A stretch of DNA of 64,000 nucleotides from Ga0077555 sp963761475 (GCA_963761475.1 CAVXGT010000006.1:322149-386148); one strand, 5' to 3'. Positions 52,061 through 61,277 are shown, counted from the stretch's first letter. Translations and numbers: made by a program. Notes: generated from the letters alone by a model not told the origin.

Positions 52061-52642
52061 ATGAATTCATCGCGATCCTCTGGGCCTGTCGTGGCAGTGT
52101 TTGCATCGATCGCCGTCGCCTCCTGCTCGAGCGAGGCTCTGCAACTCCCCAAGCTGTCGCAATTCTCGGAGCCTCTCGGCGGGGCCACGGCCGTGGCCAT
52201 AGGTGTCGCCGAGCCGCCGGTCGACGTTTATGCCAAGATTGCCCGAGGCGCGTTGCAGTGCTGGTTTGGCGTCGAGGGCTCTCTCAAGGCAACCCACACC
52301 TTCCACGCCCGCGCCGAGCCCGAGGCAAAGGGCGGCGGCGCCCAGATCCTCGTCCAAACTCGCGCACCCGAGAACCCCAATCATGGGGAACTCACGGCCT
52401 ATCGCATAACCATCACGCCGACGCCGGCCGGTTCGCACGTTGATGCCGAGAATGCGCGCTTTTCCAAGTCGCAAGGCGAGATCATGACGGGGGACGTGAA
52501 GCGTTGGATCGCCGAGGGGGGCACCGCATGCAGCGTTGTCGGCAGTGGCGGTTGGGGTGCCAACGCGCCAGCGGCCGAAGCATCCAAGGCTCCGGCCAAG
52601 GCCGCTGATGGCCGCAAGGGAAAAAAGGCAGGAAGCAAATAA
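52061..52642 (+). CDS. Putative lipoprotein of unknown function
   Basis: About 193 residues. The N-terminus 'VVAVFASIAVASCSSE' is a short lipoprotein signal with a lipobox ending in Cys near residue 22. The mature part has 'AKIARGALQCWFGVEGSLKATHTFHARAEPEAKGGGAQILVQ' and a Lys/Ala-rich tail that ends 'KGKKAGSK'. I recognise no family. ATG 52061 is chosen because it gives the correct signal length; the frame is open to 52010. Confidence 0.68.
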   Translation: MNSSRSSGPVVAVFASIAVASCSSEALQLPKLSQFSEPLGGATAVAIGVAEPPVDVYAKIARGALQCWFGVEGSLKATHTFHARAEPEAKGGGAQILVQTRAPENPNHGELTAYRITITPTPAGSHVDAENARFSKSQGEIMTGDVKRWIAEGGTACSVVGSGGWGANAPAAEASKAPAKAADGRKGKKAGSK

Positions 52643-52818
52643 TAGCCCGTCAGGAGAACCCAGGCTGGAGACTCTGCGGCCGCGCACCGCCGCTTATGGG
52701 ACGCGCCTAAGGCCGTCGTCAGGATCGTCATCCCCTGAGTGCCAAGACGGCTCTCCGGCGGACTGGAAAAGAACGCGAGCCGGCGAGCGGGAAGGCCCCC
52801 GTCCGTCCAGCGCAGCGA

Positions 52819-53097
52819 TCAGTTCCGGTAATCTTGGATCCGCGTTGCACGCAAGCCCGCGAGCCCGTGCCGATCGATGGAGCGCTGCCAGGACAGGAAC
52901 TCGTCAACCGTGAGCTTGTAGCGCTCGCAAGCTTCTTCGAGGCTCAGGAGGCCACCGCGAACGGCTGCCACCACCTCGGCCTTGCGGCGAATCACCCAGC
53001 GCTTGGTGTCGCGGGGCGGGAGGTCGGCGACCGTCAGCGGGCTGCCGTCCGGTCCTATGACATAGCGCGCACGCGCTCTGAACTGTTGATCGGTCAT
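52819..53097 (-). CDS. sciP: CtrA inhibitor SciP (DUF1153)
   Basis: A 92-residue DUF1153 protein nearly matching Caulobacter SciP: 'ARYVIGPDGSPLTVADLPP', 'TKRWVIRRKAEVVAAVRGGLLSLEEACERY' and 'FLSWQRSIDRHGLAGLRATRIQ', including the helix-turn-helix. SciP binds CtrA on its promoters and blocks RNA polymerase, giving a delay loop in the cell cycle. It lies 2.3 kb from ctrA, with the fliJ-like and lipoprotein genes between. The upstream region is AT-rich with TTAA half-sites, as expected if CtrA drives it. Confidence 0.93.
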   Translation of the reverse strand: MTDQQFRARARYVIGPDGSPLTVADLPPRDTKRWVIRRKAEVVAAVRGGLLSLEEACERYKLTVDEFLSWQRSIDRHGLAGLRATRIQDYRN

Positions 53098-53409
53098 GGT
53101 ACTCGTTACACTCTTTCAGACCTGGGACAACGTAACCGAACGCGATTAATCTGCTCTGAACCGACGCGGTTAATGTTTCGCGTTCTTCATGATCATATTT
53201 ATCATTTAATTTCTTATAGATACAGACGTCTACTGATGCATGGTAAACGCTCGATCCGGAAAGCGACAGATCTTGATGGCGCAACGGTCAAATTGTCGCA
53301 TAATGCAGTCTTTTGGCAGGTTCAATGGGCTACAGGAGGTGGGGCAGGCGATGCTGAAAAAAAATTTCCTCCACTCGATCCAGGCGGCCGCATCGAAGTT
53401 TTTTTGCTT
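53098..53409. other. AT-rich control region upstream of sciP
   Basis: 312 bases, visibly richer in A+T than the surroundings at 53,160-53,230. TTAA half-sites sit at about 53,144, 53,167 and 53,205. Near the right end a GGAGGTG box precedes an ATG at 53351 with a run of eight A; the 47-codon frame it opens overlaps the neighbouring gene's end and has no recognisable product. Confidence 0.45.
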
Positions 53410-54204
53410 TCAATCACTTCTGAGGCCGTGCGCCTTGATCTCGCGTGACGATAACGCCCGCTTGGCAATCCCCACGATCCCATGGCCGGCGTAGAGGTCT
53501 TCAGGGGCGAGGCTGCTGAGCCCTGCCGCGAGCACCACGTCATTGCCGTCGGCTGCCCATCCTTGCTGTCGTAGACCCGCGCCCGGGGCGGGGTGGGCCA
53601 ATTCCCCATCCCGCGCCAGCGTCACCTCCCACCAGTTGCCGTCTGAAAGTAGGTGCAACTGGCGAAATCGGTCGATCACGCGCATGCGTTTGGCCAATTC
53701 GATCGCGCGATCACGCTGGCGGTCTTTCGTCACGCGCCTGCGGCCGTTGGAGTTAGGGTTGCGGCACAGCAGACCAGTGCGGGGATCGACATACATCTCA
53801 GGCCACTCGCACTGCGCCAGGGAGCGCGGCCCGCCCCAGCGGGTATGCAGGAAGATGCAACCGTTCTTGATCCCGGTGCGATAGGCGACGAAATCCTGGA
53901 CATGATCGCGTACATGTTGCTGCACGATATTGTCGGCCCGCACATGGGCCGAAAGATCCGACCACACGCGCGACCAAGGACGCCCGATCTGGGCCCTGAG
54001 GTAGCGCTGCAAGGGCTTGAGGTTCTCGTTGAGGGACTTGCGCGCCGCCGAGATAGCCACGATCCGCTTATGGCCGACCTGGGACGGAAGATAGGATACA
54101 CCCTCTTCCCTCGCATCGATCATCCGCGGGTCGAAGCGCCGGAAGCGCCGTTTCACGCGTCGATGGCTGCCGGGACGCGGCCGCTCGACGATCACTTTAC
54201 TCAT
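53410..54204 (-). CDS. Conserved protein of unknown function ('MSKVIVERPR' family)
   Basis: About 264 residues, basic and soluble. It begins 'SKVIVERPRPGSHRRVKRRFRRF', a very Arg-rich end suited to nucleic acid binding, followed by 'LNENLKPLQRYLRAQIGRPWSRVWSDLSAHVRADNIVQQHVRDHVQDFV' and 'MYVDPRTGLLCRNPNS'. I recall unnamed proteins with the same opening in planctomycetes and scattered proteobacteria, which would suggest transfer, but no function is known. ATG 54204 matches that opening; ATG 54216 is 4 codons earlier. Confidence 0.65.
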   Translation of the reverse strand: MSKVIVERPRPGSHRRVKRRFRRFDPRMIDAREEGVSYLPSQVGHKRIVAISAARKSLNENLKPLQRYLRAQIGRPWSRVWSDLSAHVRADNIVQQHVRDHVQDFVAYRTGIKNGCIFLHTRWGGPRSLAQCEWPEMYVDPRTGLLCRNPNSNGRRRVTKDRQRDRAIELAKRMRVIDRFRQLHLLSDGNWWEVTLARDGELAHPAPGAGLRQQGWAADGNDVVLAAGLSSLAPEDLYAGHGIVGIAKRALSSREIKAHGLRSD

Positions 54205-54788
54205 GTCGGGACGCATCGCATTGCTCGCTTCGATTGTGCCCTGCCTCTTGCCGAGGCGGTCGGGGCATCACCACTGAATTGCGCGATTTGCCGTGCTTGC
54301 GGGTTGGGCTGCAATCACATGACCCACGGCACTCCGGAGCGATTTCGTTCCAAAATGCCCGCCGATCGCACGGTCTGCGGCACGTTGGAGCCTAAGGCGC
54401 CATGCGCATGCAAATATGCTGGTGGTCATAACCGACAACTCCTGCCGAATTAAGGCAACCGGTCCGACCGATCGCTGGAGGGGGGGCATCGGTTCGTCCG
54501 ATACAGCCGAGCCCACAATTTCGTGGGGGCATCCCTGCCTTCGCCGCATTCTCGACGCCTTGTTCGGCGAGCGTGCGATGATTGACGTTTGCGGGGGTCG
54601 GCCGGCCGGCATCAGCATCCTGCTCCGAACGCGGATCGCGGCGATCTGCGCCAGGGGCGCGAAGCGGAACACTTTGACCTACAGCCGGTCATGTGATGAA
54701 TTGCGGCCCGCGATATGCGGCGCCGAGGGACTGTAGGCGCGAGCGACCGATCGCGGAATGTGGGACTGTCGCACACATGGGGGATCTG
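54205..54788. other. Intergenic gap
   Basis: 584 bases without a convincing gene. The longest minus-strand frame (54268-54672) reads as Arg/Ser/Ala-rich sequence with no motif. No hairpin terminator or RNA gene recognised. Confidence 0.5.
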
Positions 54789-55388
54789 ATGGCGGGAACG
54801 ACTTCACCGGCATGGTATGCCTCGCTGCGTGCGCTTGTGTCGATTGGCCTGGGCATAGTCGTGGCCGGCCTGCTGGCAACGAGCGGCGCGCGCGCTGCCG
54901 ACCCGGCAGTCCAGTTCATGGAGAAGGTGGCGCGCGATCTGTCACTGGCCGCCCAGTCCCGCTCAGCCGGTGCGTTCGCAGCAGCAATTCATCGTCACGC
55001 CGATACCGGATATATCGGCAGCTACTCGCTCGGCACCTATCGCGCCAAATTGGCGAGTGCCGACAAGCCCGGCTACCTCTCGGGCATGGTCCGCTTCATC
55101 GGCCGCTACGCTGCCTCCGAGGCGCCGAAGTATCCCGTGGCCGGCTATAAGATTAAAGGCAGTCTGCGTGGCAGCCAAGGCATCATGGTCGATAGTGTCG
55201 TCACCTTGCGCAACGGTGCCAGCTACGATGTTCGCTGGTTGCTCGTGCAGCGTGGCAACACCTATCGCGTACGCGACGCCATGGTCTACGGCTTTTGGAT
55301 GCTGCCGTTCCTCAAGAAGCTGTTCGAGAACTACATCGCCGAGAACGGTGGCAACGTGCGCGCGCTTGTCGTGGCCCTCTCCCGCTGA
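54789..55388 (+). CDS. MlaC/Ttg2D-like phospholipid-binding exported protein
   Basis: About 199 residues: a signal peptide ('LVSIGLGIVVAGLLATSGARAAD') then the MlaC fold ('FMEKVARDLSLAAQSRSAGAFAAAIHRHADTGYIGSYSLG', 'FIGRYAASEAPKYPVAGYKIKGS', 'YDVRWLLVQRGNTYRVRDAMVYGFWMLPFLKKLFENYIAENGGNV'). MlaC carries lipids between the membranes with the MlaFEDB transporter; no mlaD, mlaE or mlaF lies in the window. ATG 54789 follows a GGGGGA box; ATG 54777 is possible. Confidence 0.78.
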   Translation: MAGTTSPAWYASLRALVSIGLGIVVAGLLATSGARAADPAVQFMEKVARDLSLAAQSRSAGAFAAAIHRHADTGYIGSYSLGTYRAKLASADKPGYLSGMVRFIGRYAASEAPKYPVAGYKIKGSLRGSQGIMVDSVVTLRNGASYDVRWLLVQRGNTYRVRDAMVYGFWMLPFLKKLFENYIAENGGNVRALVVALSR

Positions 55389-55427
55389 CCGATGTCGAGC
55401 TGCCAGTCACTGCCACCCCGTAGCGGC

Positions 55428-56072
55428 TCAAGTAAGGGCTCGGCGGATGCCTGAGAGGACGTCGACAAACATCTCGCGCGTCAGCACGCCAGTGTTCGTA
55501 TTATAGCGCGAGCAGTGATAGCTGTCGTGCAGCTCCACGTCGCCGCCGAGTTGGTGGCGTCGTCCGTGGCCGAACGGATGGTGCGCTTGGCGCAGACCTG
55601 AGGCTTTGAGCACGGCATCATGCGCAATGCGTCCGAGCGCCAGCACGGCCGTCAATTGGGGCATGTCGGCGAGCGTGGCGCGCAGGAAGCCATTGCAGGC
55701 GTTGATTTCAGGCGTCGTCGGCTTGTTGGCCGGTGGCACGCACCGCACCGCATTCGTGATCCGGCTGTCGACCAGCTCGAGACCGTCGCCCGCATGCGCG
55801 CCGTAGGTTCCACGCGCAAAACCGGCTTCAAGAAGCGTGTCGTAAAGCAGGTCGCCGGCATAGTCTCCGGTGAACGGTCGCCCGGTCCGATTGGCCCCTT
55901 TGAGGCCGGGCGCTAGGCCAACGATCAGCAGTCGGGCATCGCGCGATCCAAAAGTCTCGACCGGAGCATTATGCCACGATGGCTCATTCTCGCGAGCTTG
56001 ATGTCGGAAGGCGACGAGGCGGGGGCAGAGGCCGCAATCTCGTGTGGGTTCTGCTTTGGAGCGAGGAGTCAC
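55428..56072 (-). CDS. Uracil-DNA glycosylase, family 5 (UdgB-like)
   Basis: About 214 residues. Cysteines in 'DCGLCPRLVAFR' start the Fe-S cluster site; 'IVGLAPGLKGANRTGRPFTGDYAGDLLYDTL' is motif A, 'ITNAVRCVPPANKPTTPEINACNGFL' adds the second Cys pair, and 'DSYHCSRYNTNTG' is the C-terminal DNA-binding motif. It removes uracil and other deaminated bases. The start is a GTG at 56072; the frame is open to 56252 but the extension is Arg/Pro/Cys-rich and unlikely. Confidence 0.83.
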   Translation of the reverse strand: MTPRSKAEPTRDCGLCPRLVAFRHQARENEPSWHNAPVETFGSRDARLLIVGLAPGLKGANRTGRPFTGDYAGDLLYDTLLEAGFARGTYGAHAGDGLELVDSRITNAVRCVPPANKPTTPEINACNGFLRATLADMPQLTAVLALGRIAHDAVLKASGLRQAHHPFGHGRRHQLGGDVELHDSYHCSRYNTNTGVLTREMFVDVLSGIRRALT

Positions 56073-56290
56073 TTGTGTGCCGGCCTTGCCGTTGTGCCCA
56101 TCGGGCGCGCGCTGAGGGCAATGGATCTTGGAATAGGGGGGGGTCGCTAGTGAACGGCAACGCGTAGACCGGGGAGGGGGGGCTTGGCTAGGGCAACGCG
56201 CGCCCGATAGATCCCAACAGCCGCAGGTGCCCCGTCGACACGCCGTGCGCAATTTTATTCGTTAAGCGCTCCGAGCCAATTCCAAATTGA

Positions 56291-56947
56291 TTAATCGTCG
56301 ATTGGACCGTCGCTGTCGAGATTTTCATAAACTTCGTTTTTGTCCGGCCGCTGCTGTCGCATTTGATGCAAACGGGTCTCGCGCGCTTCACGCGGAACTC
56401 TCGCCGCCGGGTCTCTGCTGATTTCACTTTCCAGATCGGCCACGTCGATAAATTGATCGGCCTGGCGACGCAATTCATCGGCGATCATGGGCGGCTGTGT
56501 ATGCAAAGTCGAAGCGACGCTGACGCGCAACCCCTTTTGCTGCAGAGCTGCGACAAGTGGGCGAAAATCGCCGTCTCCGCTGAACAAAACGATATGATCG
56601 AGGCTGGAGGCGAGTTCCATGGCATCGACGCTGAGTTCGATATCCATGTTTCCCTTGATCTTCTTGCGCCCAGAAGAGTCCGTATATTCTTTTGTGGGCT
56701 TTGTAATCATAGTATAACCATTATAATCCAGCCAATCGATCAAGGGCCGAATTGAAGAATATTCTTGATCTTCCGCAAGCGCAGTATAATAGAGCGCTCG
56801 AATTAAGCGGCCTTTCGTTCGGAAGACGGAAAGCAGTCGCTTGTAATCGATATCGAAGCCGAGCGCTTTTGCCGTTGCATAAAGGTTCGCCCCGTCAATA
56901 AAAAGCGCAACGCGTTCATTCGGATAAAAGAACATCGGGGCGGTCAC
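56291..56947 (-). CDS. NYN-domain (LabA/DUF88) putative RNase
   Basis: A 218-residue protein with the PIN-like NYN fold: 'RVALFIDGANLYATAKALGFDIDY' (first Asp), 'KIKGNMDIELSVDAMELA' (second acidic cluster), 'IVLFSGDGDFRPLVAALQQKGLRVSVAS' (third). These acids form a metal site for RNA cleavage. The C-terminal 35 residues are charged and disordered. ATG 56947 follows AGGAAGG. It diverges from folK; both lie next to each other in related genomes, as I recall. Confidence 0.88.
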   Translation of the reverse strand: MTAPMFFYPNERVALFIDGANLYATAKALGFDIDYKRLLSVFRTKGRLIRALYYTALAEDQEYSSIRPLIDWLDYNGYTMITKPTKEYTDSSGRKKIKGNMDIELSVDAMELASSLDHIVLFSGDGDFRPLVAALQQKGLRVSVASTLHTQPPMIADELRRQADQFIDVADLESEISRDPAARVPREARETRLHQMRQQRPDKNEVYENLDSDGPIDD

Positions 56948-57171
56948 CTTCCTGCAGAGTGCGTGCTGTCTGGAACTCGATCATCGCTTCCGCTATTGGA
57001 AACGACAGTACGCAACTGCTCAGCTGAAGTTTTCTAAGTCGTAAGATCCTCAATGAACTCTACGCAGCAAACCACGTCGCCCATATCGCGGTCGAACTTA
57101 GTTGATCGTCCCTTAGCATGAAAAGCGGTAAGAGGCCAGCATATGGTATGTGGTAAACACGCAAGGCACCT

Positions 57172-57840
57172 ATGCGCCAACGTAAAAAGAACAGGCCTGA
57201 ACAGAAGCCGTCGGGAGTGGAACTGCGCAGGACTGGCGTGACCTCGAGGCATGTCTGGCTGGGGTTCGGGGCCAGTATTCCCGGGCCCTGGGGAGATCCC
57301 GCCGCCACCATACGGCGCTGTCTGGAGGAACTCGCGGCAAGGGGCTTGAGGGAGTTGGCGCGTTCCAGCTTGTATTCGACGCCGCCAGTTGGCTTCGTTC
57401 GCCAAGGACGCTTCGTCAATGCGGTCGCCGCCTTCGAACTCGACATCGCCCCGGCCCAGTTGTTGCGTCTGACAAAGCGGCTGGAATGGCAGGCCGGGCG
57501 GCGCAAAGGCGTGACTTGGGGACCGCGCCCCCTGGACATCGACATCCTCGACATAGCCGGCCGCAGCATCGGCTACAAGGGCAGGCGAACCCCCAAGCGC
57601 CTGACAGGCGGCTTGCAGGTGCCGCATCCGGAAATCGCCGGCCGTGGTTTTGTGCTTGTGCCACTGGCGGAAATCGCCCCGCTCTGGCGTCATCCCCTTC
57701 AGGGTTGGCAAGCTGGCCAGCGCCTCCGCCGTATGCCACATTTGGCGCGTGGCATTTTCCGTGTCGGTAGCCCCTGCGCGAAGGACGCTGAGGCCGTGCG
57801 CTCCCGTAACGGGCGGCCTTGCTCTCGTGGGTTGGTTTGA
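57172..57840 (+). CDS. folK: HPPK: 6-hydroxymethyl-7,8-dihydropterin pyrophosphokinase
   Basis: A 222-residue enzyme of folate synthesis, transferring pyrophosphate from ATP to hydroxymethyl-dihydropterin. Motifs: 'WLGFGASIPGPWGDP' (usual 'LGSNLG' region, here diverged), 'SSLYSTPPVGFVRQGRFVNAVAAFE', 'WGPRPLDIDILDIAGR' with the two metal Asp, and 'VPHPEIAGRGFVLVPLAEIAP'. It is longer than the typical 160 residues, with a basic N-terminal tail and a C-terminal extension from about residue 175. folB and folP are not in the window. Confidence 0.86.
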   Translation: MRQRKKNRPEQKPSGVELRRTGVTSRHVWLGFGASIPGPWGDPAATIRRCLEELAARGLRELARSSLYSTPPVGFVRQGRFVNAVAAFELDIAPAQLLRLTKRLEWQAGRRKGVTWGPRPLDIDILDIAGRSIGYKGRRTPKRLTGGLQVPHPEIAGRGFVLVPLAEIAPLWRHPLQGWQAGQRLRRMPHLARGIFRVGSPCAKDAEAVRSRNGRPCSRGLV

Positions 57841-57887
57841 AGCTTTGAATGCTTCTGCCGCCGCAGTTCGATCGGGCAAAAGCGAGG

Positions 57888-60296
57888 TTAGCGGATCGCA
57901 GCCGCGGTCTGCTTTCCACTGCTGGCCTTCCCGCCCCGCTCCAGATCCCGCAGCAACGCCTCAGCCAGAGGTCCGAGCAGCGCTCCCGCATTCAACCGCG
58001 TCGCAAACGGCGCCCGCGTCGAACCGGTGCCGATTTGGACGACATAAGAATACGCCCGCCCGTCGCTGAACCGAATACCGCCGGCGATCCAGGTATCTAC
58101 GGTCTGGCTCGGATCGTCGTTGGTGTCAGTGCCTGTCTTGGCGAAATGCAGCGACACTTTCGGGTTTCGACTGGCACACCAGCCCCCCAGCGACTTCAGC
58201 GTGCCATGGCGTTGCCCACCCGCTTCGTAGCACAGCGGCGCCGCCAGCACCGTCTTGAGAAATGGCACGGCCTTGGGGCGGATCAGGGTGTTGGGCACGA
58301 TCGCCCCATCACTGGCAAGTTGCTGGCGCTGCCCATGCGCCGAAAGCTCCCAGGCCCTGACCAGCGTCGGCGGGTGTAGCGGGCGCCCGCCCCTGCCCGT
58401 CATCGCGGCCAGGATGGCGGCGGACATGTGGTGGACCCGGCGAGGCGAGCCCGAGATGAGGCCGCGCGCGGCCGCCGTAGATGGGGGCGTATCCTCCCCG
58501 TTGGCCGCAGCCGGTGGCATGGCGAAGCCGAAGCCGTCGATCAATCGGCGGATCCGCGCCTGGCCGAGGCGCGCCCCGCGCCATTCGATGGCCGGGCTCA
58601 GCGAGCAGGCGAACGCGACGATCGCACGCCGCCCCTGTCGTAGCGTGCCGTTGCCCCTCGCGCAGGTCTCGAGGCCGCGTGTCGGCGCTGCCGGATCGAC
58701 GTAGAGAGTGCTGGCCGTGTCGGCACTCCAGTTGCCGGCCGCAATGGCCACCAGCATTTTGCCGGTCGAGGCGACCCGCCGCTGCTCGTGGCTAGGATCG
58801 TAGCGCCCGCTCCCCTGATCGCGCGCGAACGGCGATCCGAAGTAGGCAGCCGTCTCGCCCGCCTCCCAATATCTGACGATTTCACCGTTCTGATCGGCCG
58901 CCACCACCGCGATGTTGGGCATGGCAAGGGTGCCGGCGCTGGCACCGAACCGCTCCGGATCGAGCGTGAAGCCGGCATTGAGCCGCGACTGGTGGCGCTG
59001 GTCGAGTTCGCCAAGCAGGCTGCGCACACCAGCCTCGAACGCCAGGTTGCCCGCGACGTCGAGGGTCGTCGTGACCCCTCGAACGCTCTCGCGCCAGTTG
59101 AGCCCGAAGCGCTGCTTCATCTCCTCGCGGATGCCGAGCCGGGCCACCGGCAGCAGGGCGTTGGCGCGGATCATCGGGTTGGCACTCGCGCGTCGTGCCA
59201 GTTTCGGCGCATGGTCTTCCAGGGCCTGCTGCAGCTTCGGGCGCACCTTTGGGTCGGGCGGACCGTTGGCAAGCGAGACCAGCTCGAAGACAACCTGGCG
59301 CATGGCAGCGGGATCGGTGATCAGTTTTTGCGCGCAGGCCTTGGCACGCACCTCTGTAATATAGCGCCAGTGGTCGAGCCGCACCTCGTTCAGCCGATCG
59401 CTGCCTTCGAGCAGGATGATCGGTTTGTTGACCGCCGAGGCCAGCACGAACTGTTCGGCAGTGGTGAGATCGCCGGCAGCCTTGCCGAACACCACCCGGG
59501 CCGTCATCTCGACGCCGTGCAGCGGCTGGCCTCCCGTGCGCTGGGCGAGCCAAAGGTGGTTTGCCGCCCACTGCCGCAATGCCGTGTCATCGCCCCCGGC
59601 CGTCAAATGCCGGTAGATGACCGGCGCCAGCCACCACTCTCCGAACTTGCGGCGGATCTTCTCGAGACTGCCCTCGCGCCGGCTCGGCGGCGTCTTGTAG
59701 ATCACCCTGGCCAATTGCATCGGCAGTGTCGAACCGCCGACGCCGATCGAGGGGCGGCGGAGCGCAATCGATCGCCGGATAGTCGTGTAGGGGATCTTGA
59801 GGACGCCGATGAGGTCGATCCCGAACGGATTGAGAGGGCCCGCGATATAGCGGTCTTCGTGGTAGGTGAGGCACTGCCAGTAGTGTTCGGGCACCTGTGT
59901 CACCGGTATCGACTTGTGGTCCGGATTCGCCGTGTAGCCGCCGACTTCGATTGCCCCATCGGTCCAATTGACGTCGCGCTGGCTGTCGAGACGCCCCTCA
60001 TAGGTGCCAACGAAGCTTCCGGCGCGGTCGTAAATGGCAGTGGCGAGCCAGCGCTCGGCGTCGTAGGCGAGCTTGTCGCCGATGTAGTGGTTGCCAACGA
60101 CTCCGCGGATCGGTGCCACGACATAGACCAGAGTGATGGCGAACACGAGGTAGAGCAGGCCAGCGGTAAAGACGTGGCGCAAGGGGCCGAGGCGCGGATT
60201 GAAGGCCGTCGCGCGCAGGACTTGCCGCCACACGCCGATGCCGGAAGCGATGATGAACTCCGTCGACCGCGTCAGAAACCTCAGGAGTGTCAACAT
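57888..60296 (-). CDS. Bifunctional penicillin-binding protein (GT51 transglycosylase plus transpeptidase)
   Basis: About 802 residues. A membrane anchor ('FTAGLLYLVFAITLVYVVAPI') precedes the GT51 domain: 'YHEDRYIAGPLNPFGIDLIGVLK' contains the catalytic Glu, and 'GVGGSTLPMQLARVIYKTPPSRR' is the second motif. The transpeptidase domain has the serine in 'RRVASTGKMLVAIAAG', and 'FAKTGTDTND' as the KTG motif. The region after the anchor ('GNHYIGDKLAYDAERWLATAIYDRAG') is atypical. It polymerises and cross-links peptidoglycan. ATG 60296 is preferred; the frame is open to 60413. Confidence 0.86.
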   Translation of the reverse strand: MLTLLRFLTRSTEFIIASGIGVWRQVLRATAFNPRLGPLRHVFTAGLLYLVFAITLVYVVAPIRGVVGNHYIGDKLAYDAERWLATAIYDRAGSFVGTYEGRLDSQRDVNWTDGAIEVGGYTANPDHKSIPVTQVPEHYWQCLTYHEDRYIAGPLNPFGIDLIGVLKIPYTTIRRSIALRRPSIGVGGSTLPMQLARVIYKTPPSRREGSLEKIRRKFGEWWLAPVIYRHLTAGGDDTALRQWAANHLWLAQRTGGQPLHGVEMTARVVFGKAAGDLTTAEQFVLASAVNKPIILLEGSDRLNEVRLDHWRYITEVRAKACAQKLITDPAAMRQVVFELVSLANGPPDPKVRPKLQQALEDHAPKLARRASANPMIRANALLPVARLGIREEMKQRFGLNWRESVRGVTTTLDVAGNLAFEAGVRSLLGELDQRHQSRLNAGFTLDPERFGASAGTLAMPNIAVVAADQNGEIVRYWEAGETAAYFGSPFARDQGSGRYDPSHEQRRVASTGKMLVAIAAGNWSADTASTLYVDPAAPTRGLETCARGNGTLRQGRRAIVAFACSLSPAIEWRGARLGQARIRRLIDGFGFAMPPAAANGEDTPPSTAAARGLISGSPRRVHHMSAAILAAMTGRGGRPLHPPTLVRAWELSAHGQRQQLASDGAIVPNTLIRPKAVPFLKTVLAAPLCYEAGGQRHGTLKSLGGWCASRNPKVSLHFAKTGTDTNDDPSQTVDTWIAGGIRFSDGRAYSYVVQIGTGSTRAPFATRLNAGALLGPLAEALLRDLERGGKASSGKQTAAAIR

Positions 60297-60434
60297 GCGA
60301 TCGCGTGCCCGGTCCAGCCATGGGCAACCGCCGACCGATGGCCGGAGCCCCACGCCTGATCGAACTAGCCGGTTTTTGTGGCAGGGCTTCGGCCTCAATG
60401 AGGCACAAGGCACGATGCCATCGCCCGCAACAGC

Positions 60435-61277
60435 TTATTTTCGCCCGTAGAACGTCGCGATTGTGTCGTCGGCAACGCTCTGCAAGAAGGCTGCTGTATC
60501 CTTGTCAATGGCGCCGTAATAGTCGTAGCTGTTGCCGCTGGCTGGCTTGCCGTAGAGCGCCGCGTAGACGACGCAGGCGGCAAGATAAGTCCCGATCAAG
60601 TCGGGATGCGAGCCGTCGAACCCCTTGTGCAGTTTCATCTCCGGCTTGCGCTTGTAGGCCTCTTCGAAGGCGAGCCCGACCGGAATGACCAGTGCGCCGA
60701 CGGCGTTGCCGGCCTCCACGTAAAGCCGCGAAATGTCGTCGATCTGGCCAGCAGCAGCTTTCTTGTGTGGCTTAACGTAAGCGTGGGTCATGTAGAGCGC
60801 GGTCCGCCCGCCAGCCTTGCGGATCTCGGCGTCGAACGCCTTGACCGTCTCAACGAACTTGGCCCGGCGCGGCTCCGACAATGGCGCCGCACTACCGCCC
60901 TGCAACACCACCACCTCGAAGCCGTCCTTCACCCTGAGCTTGCCGGGTTTGAGGTAGCTGGTGATCTCGTGGTCGAACAGCGCCCCGCCGCTGATCGTGA
61001 CGGACTTGAATTGCAGGCTTTTCTCATCGTGCAGCTTGGCATTTAACGCCATGCGGCGGACATGATTGTGCAGGCTGTCGCCGTAGTAGAGATAGCTGTT
61101 GCCGACGAACAGCACCCGCGCCGGCGCGCTGACGTCGAGCTTCTCTACCTTTGGCGCCGCGGTCTGGGCGAACGCCGCCTGGACCAATCCGACGCCGACC
61201 AAGGCGGCAAGCCCGAGGACCCCGGCGAGTTGCCGGGCGCGGAGTAGGCGTGAAATCTCCCGCAATGTGCGTGTCAT
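60435..61277 (-). CDS. Exported SGNH-hydrolase-like protein
   Basis: About 280 residues: signal peptide ('RQLAGVLGLAALVGVGLVQAAFAQ') then 'ARVLFVGNSYLYYGDSLHNHVRRM', the block with the Gly-Asn-Ser seen in SGNH proteins, 'VVVLQGGSAAPLSEPRRAKFVETVKAFDAEIRKAGGRTALYMTHAY' and 'GFDGSHPDLIGTYLAACVVYAALYGKP' with the Asp-x-x-His-type pair. It may be an esterase acting on the envelope. ATG 61277 has GAGGCAGG upstream; ATG 61295 is an alternative. Confidence 0.7.
   Translation of the reverse strand: MTRTLREISRLLRARQLAGVLGLAALVGVGLVQAAFAQTAAPKVEKLDVSAPARVLFVGNSYLYYGDSLHNHVRRMALNAKLHDEKSLQFKSVTISGGALFDHEITSYLKPGKLRVKDGFEVVVLQGGSAAPLSEPRRAKFVETVKAFDAEIRKAGGRTALYMTHAYVKPHKKAAAGQIDDISRLYVEAGNAVGALVIPVGLAFEEAYKRKPEMKLHKGFDGSHPDLIGTYLAACVVYAALYGKPASGNSYDYYGAIDKDTAAFLQSVADDTIATFYGRK

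Noticed and set aside
54268..54672. 134-codon minus-strand frame in a gap
   Set aside because: Arg/Ser/Ala-rich, no motif, no ribosome-binding site, no neighbour logic.
58788..60359. 523-codon plus-strand frame
   Set aside because: Antisense to the penicillin-binding protein, which has complete GT51 and transpeptidase motifs.
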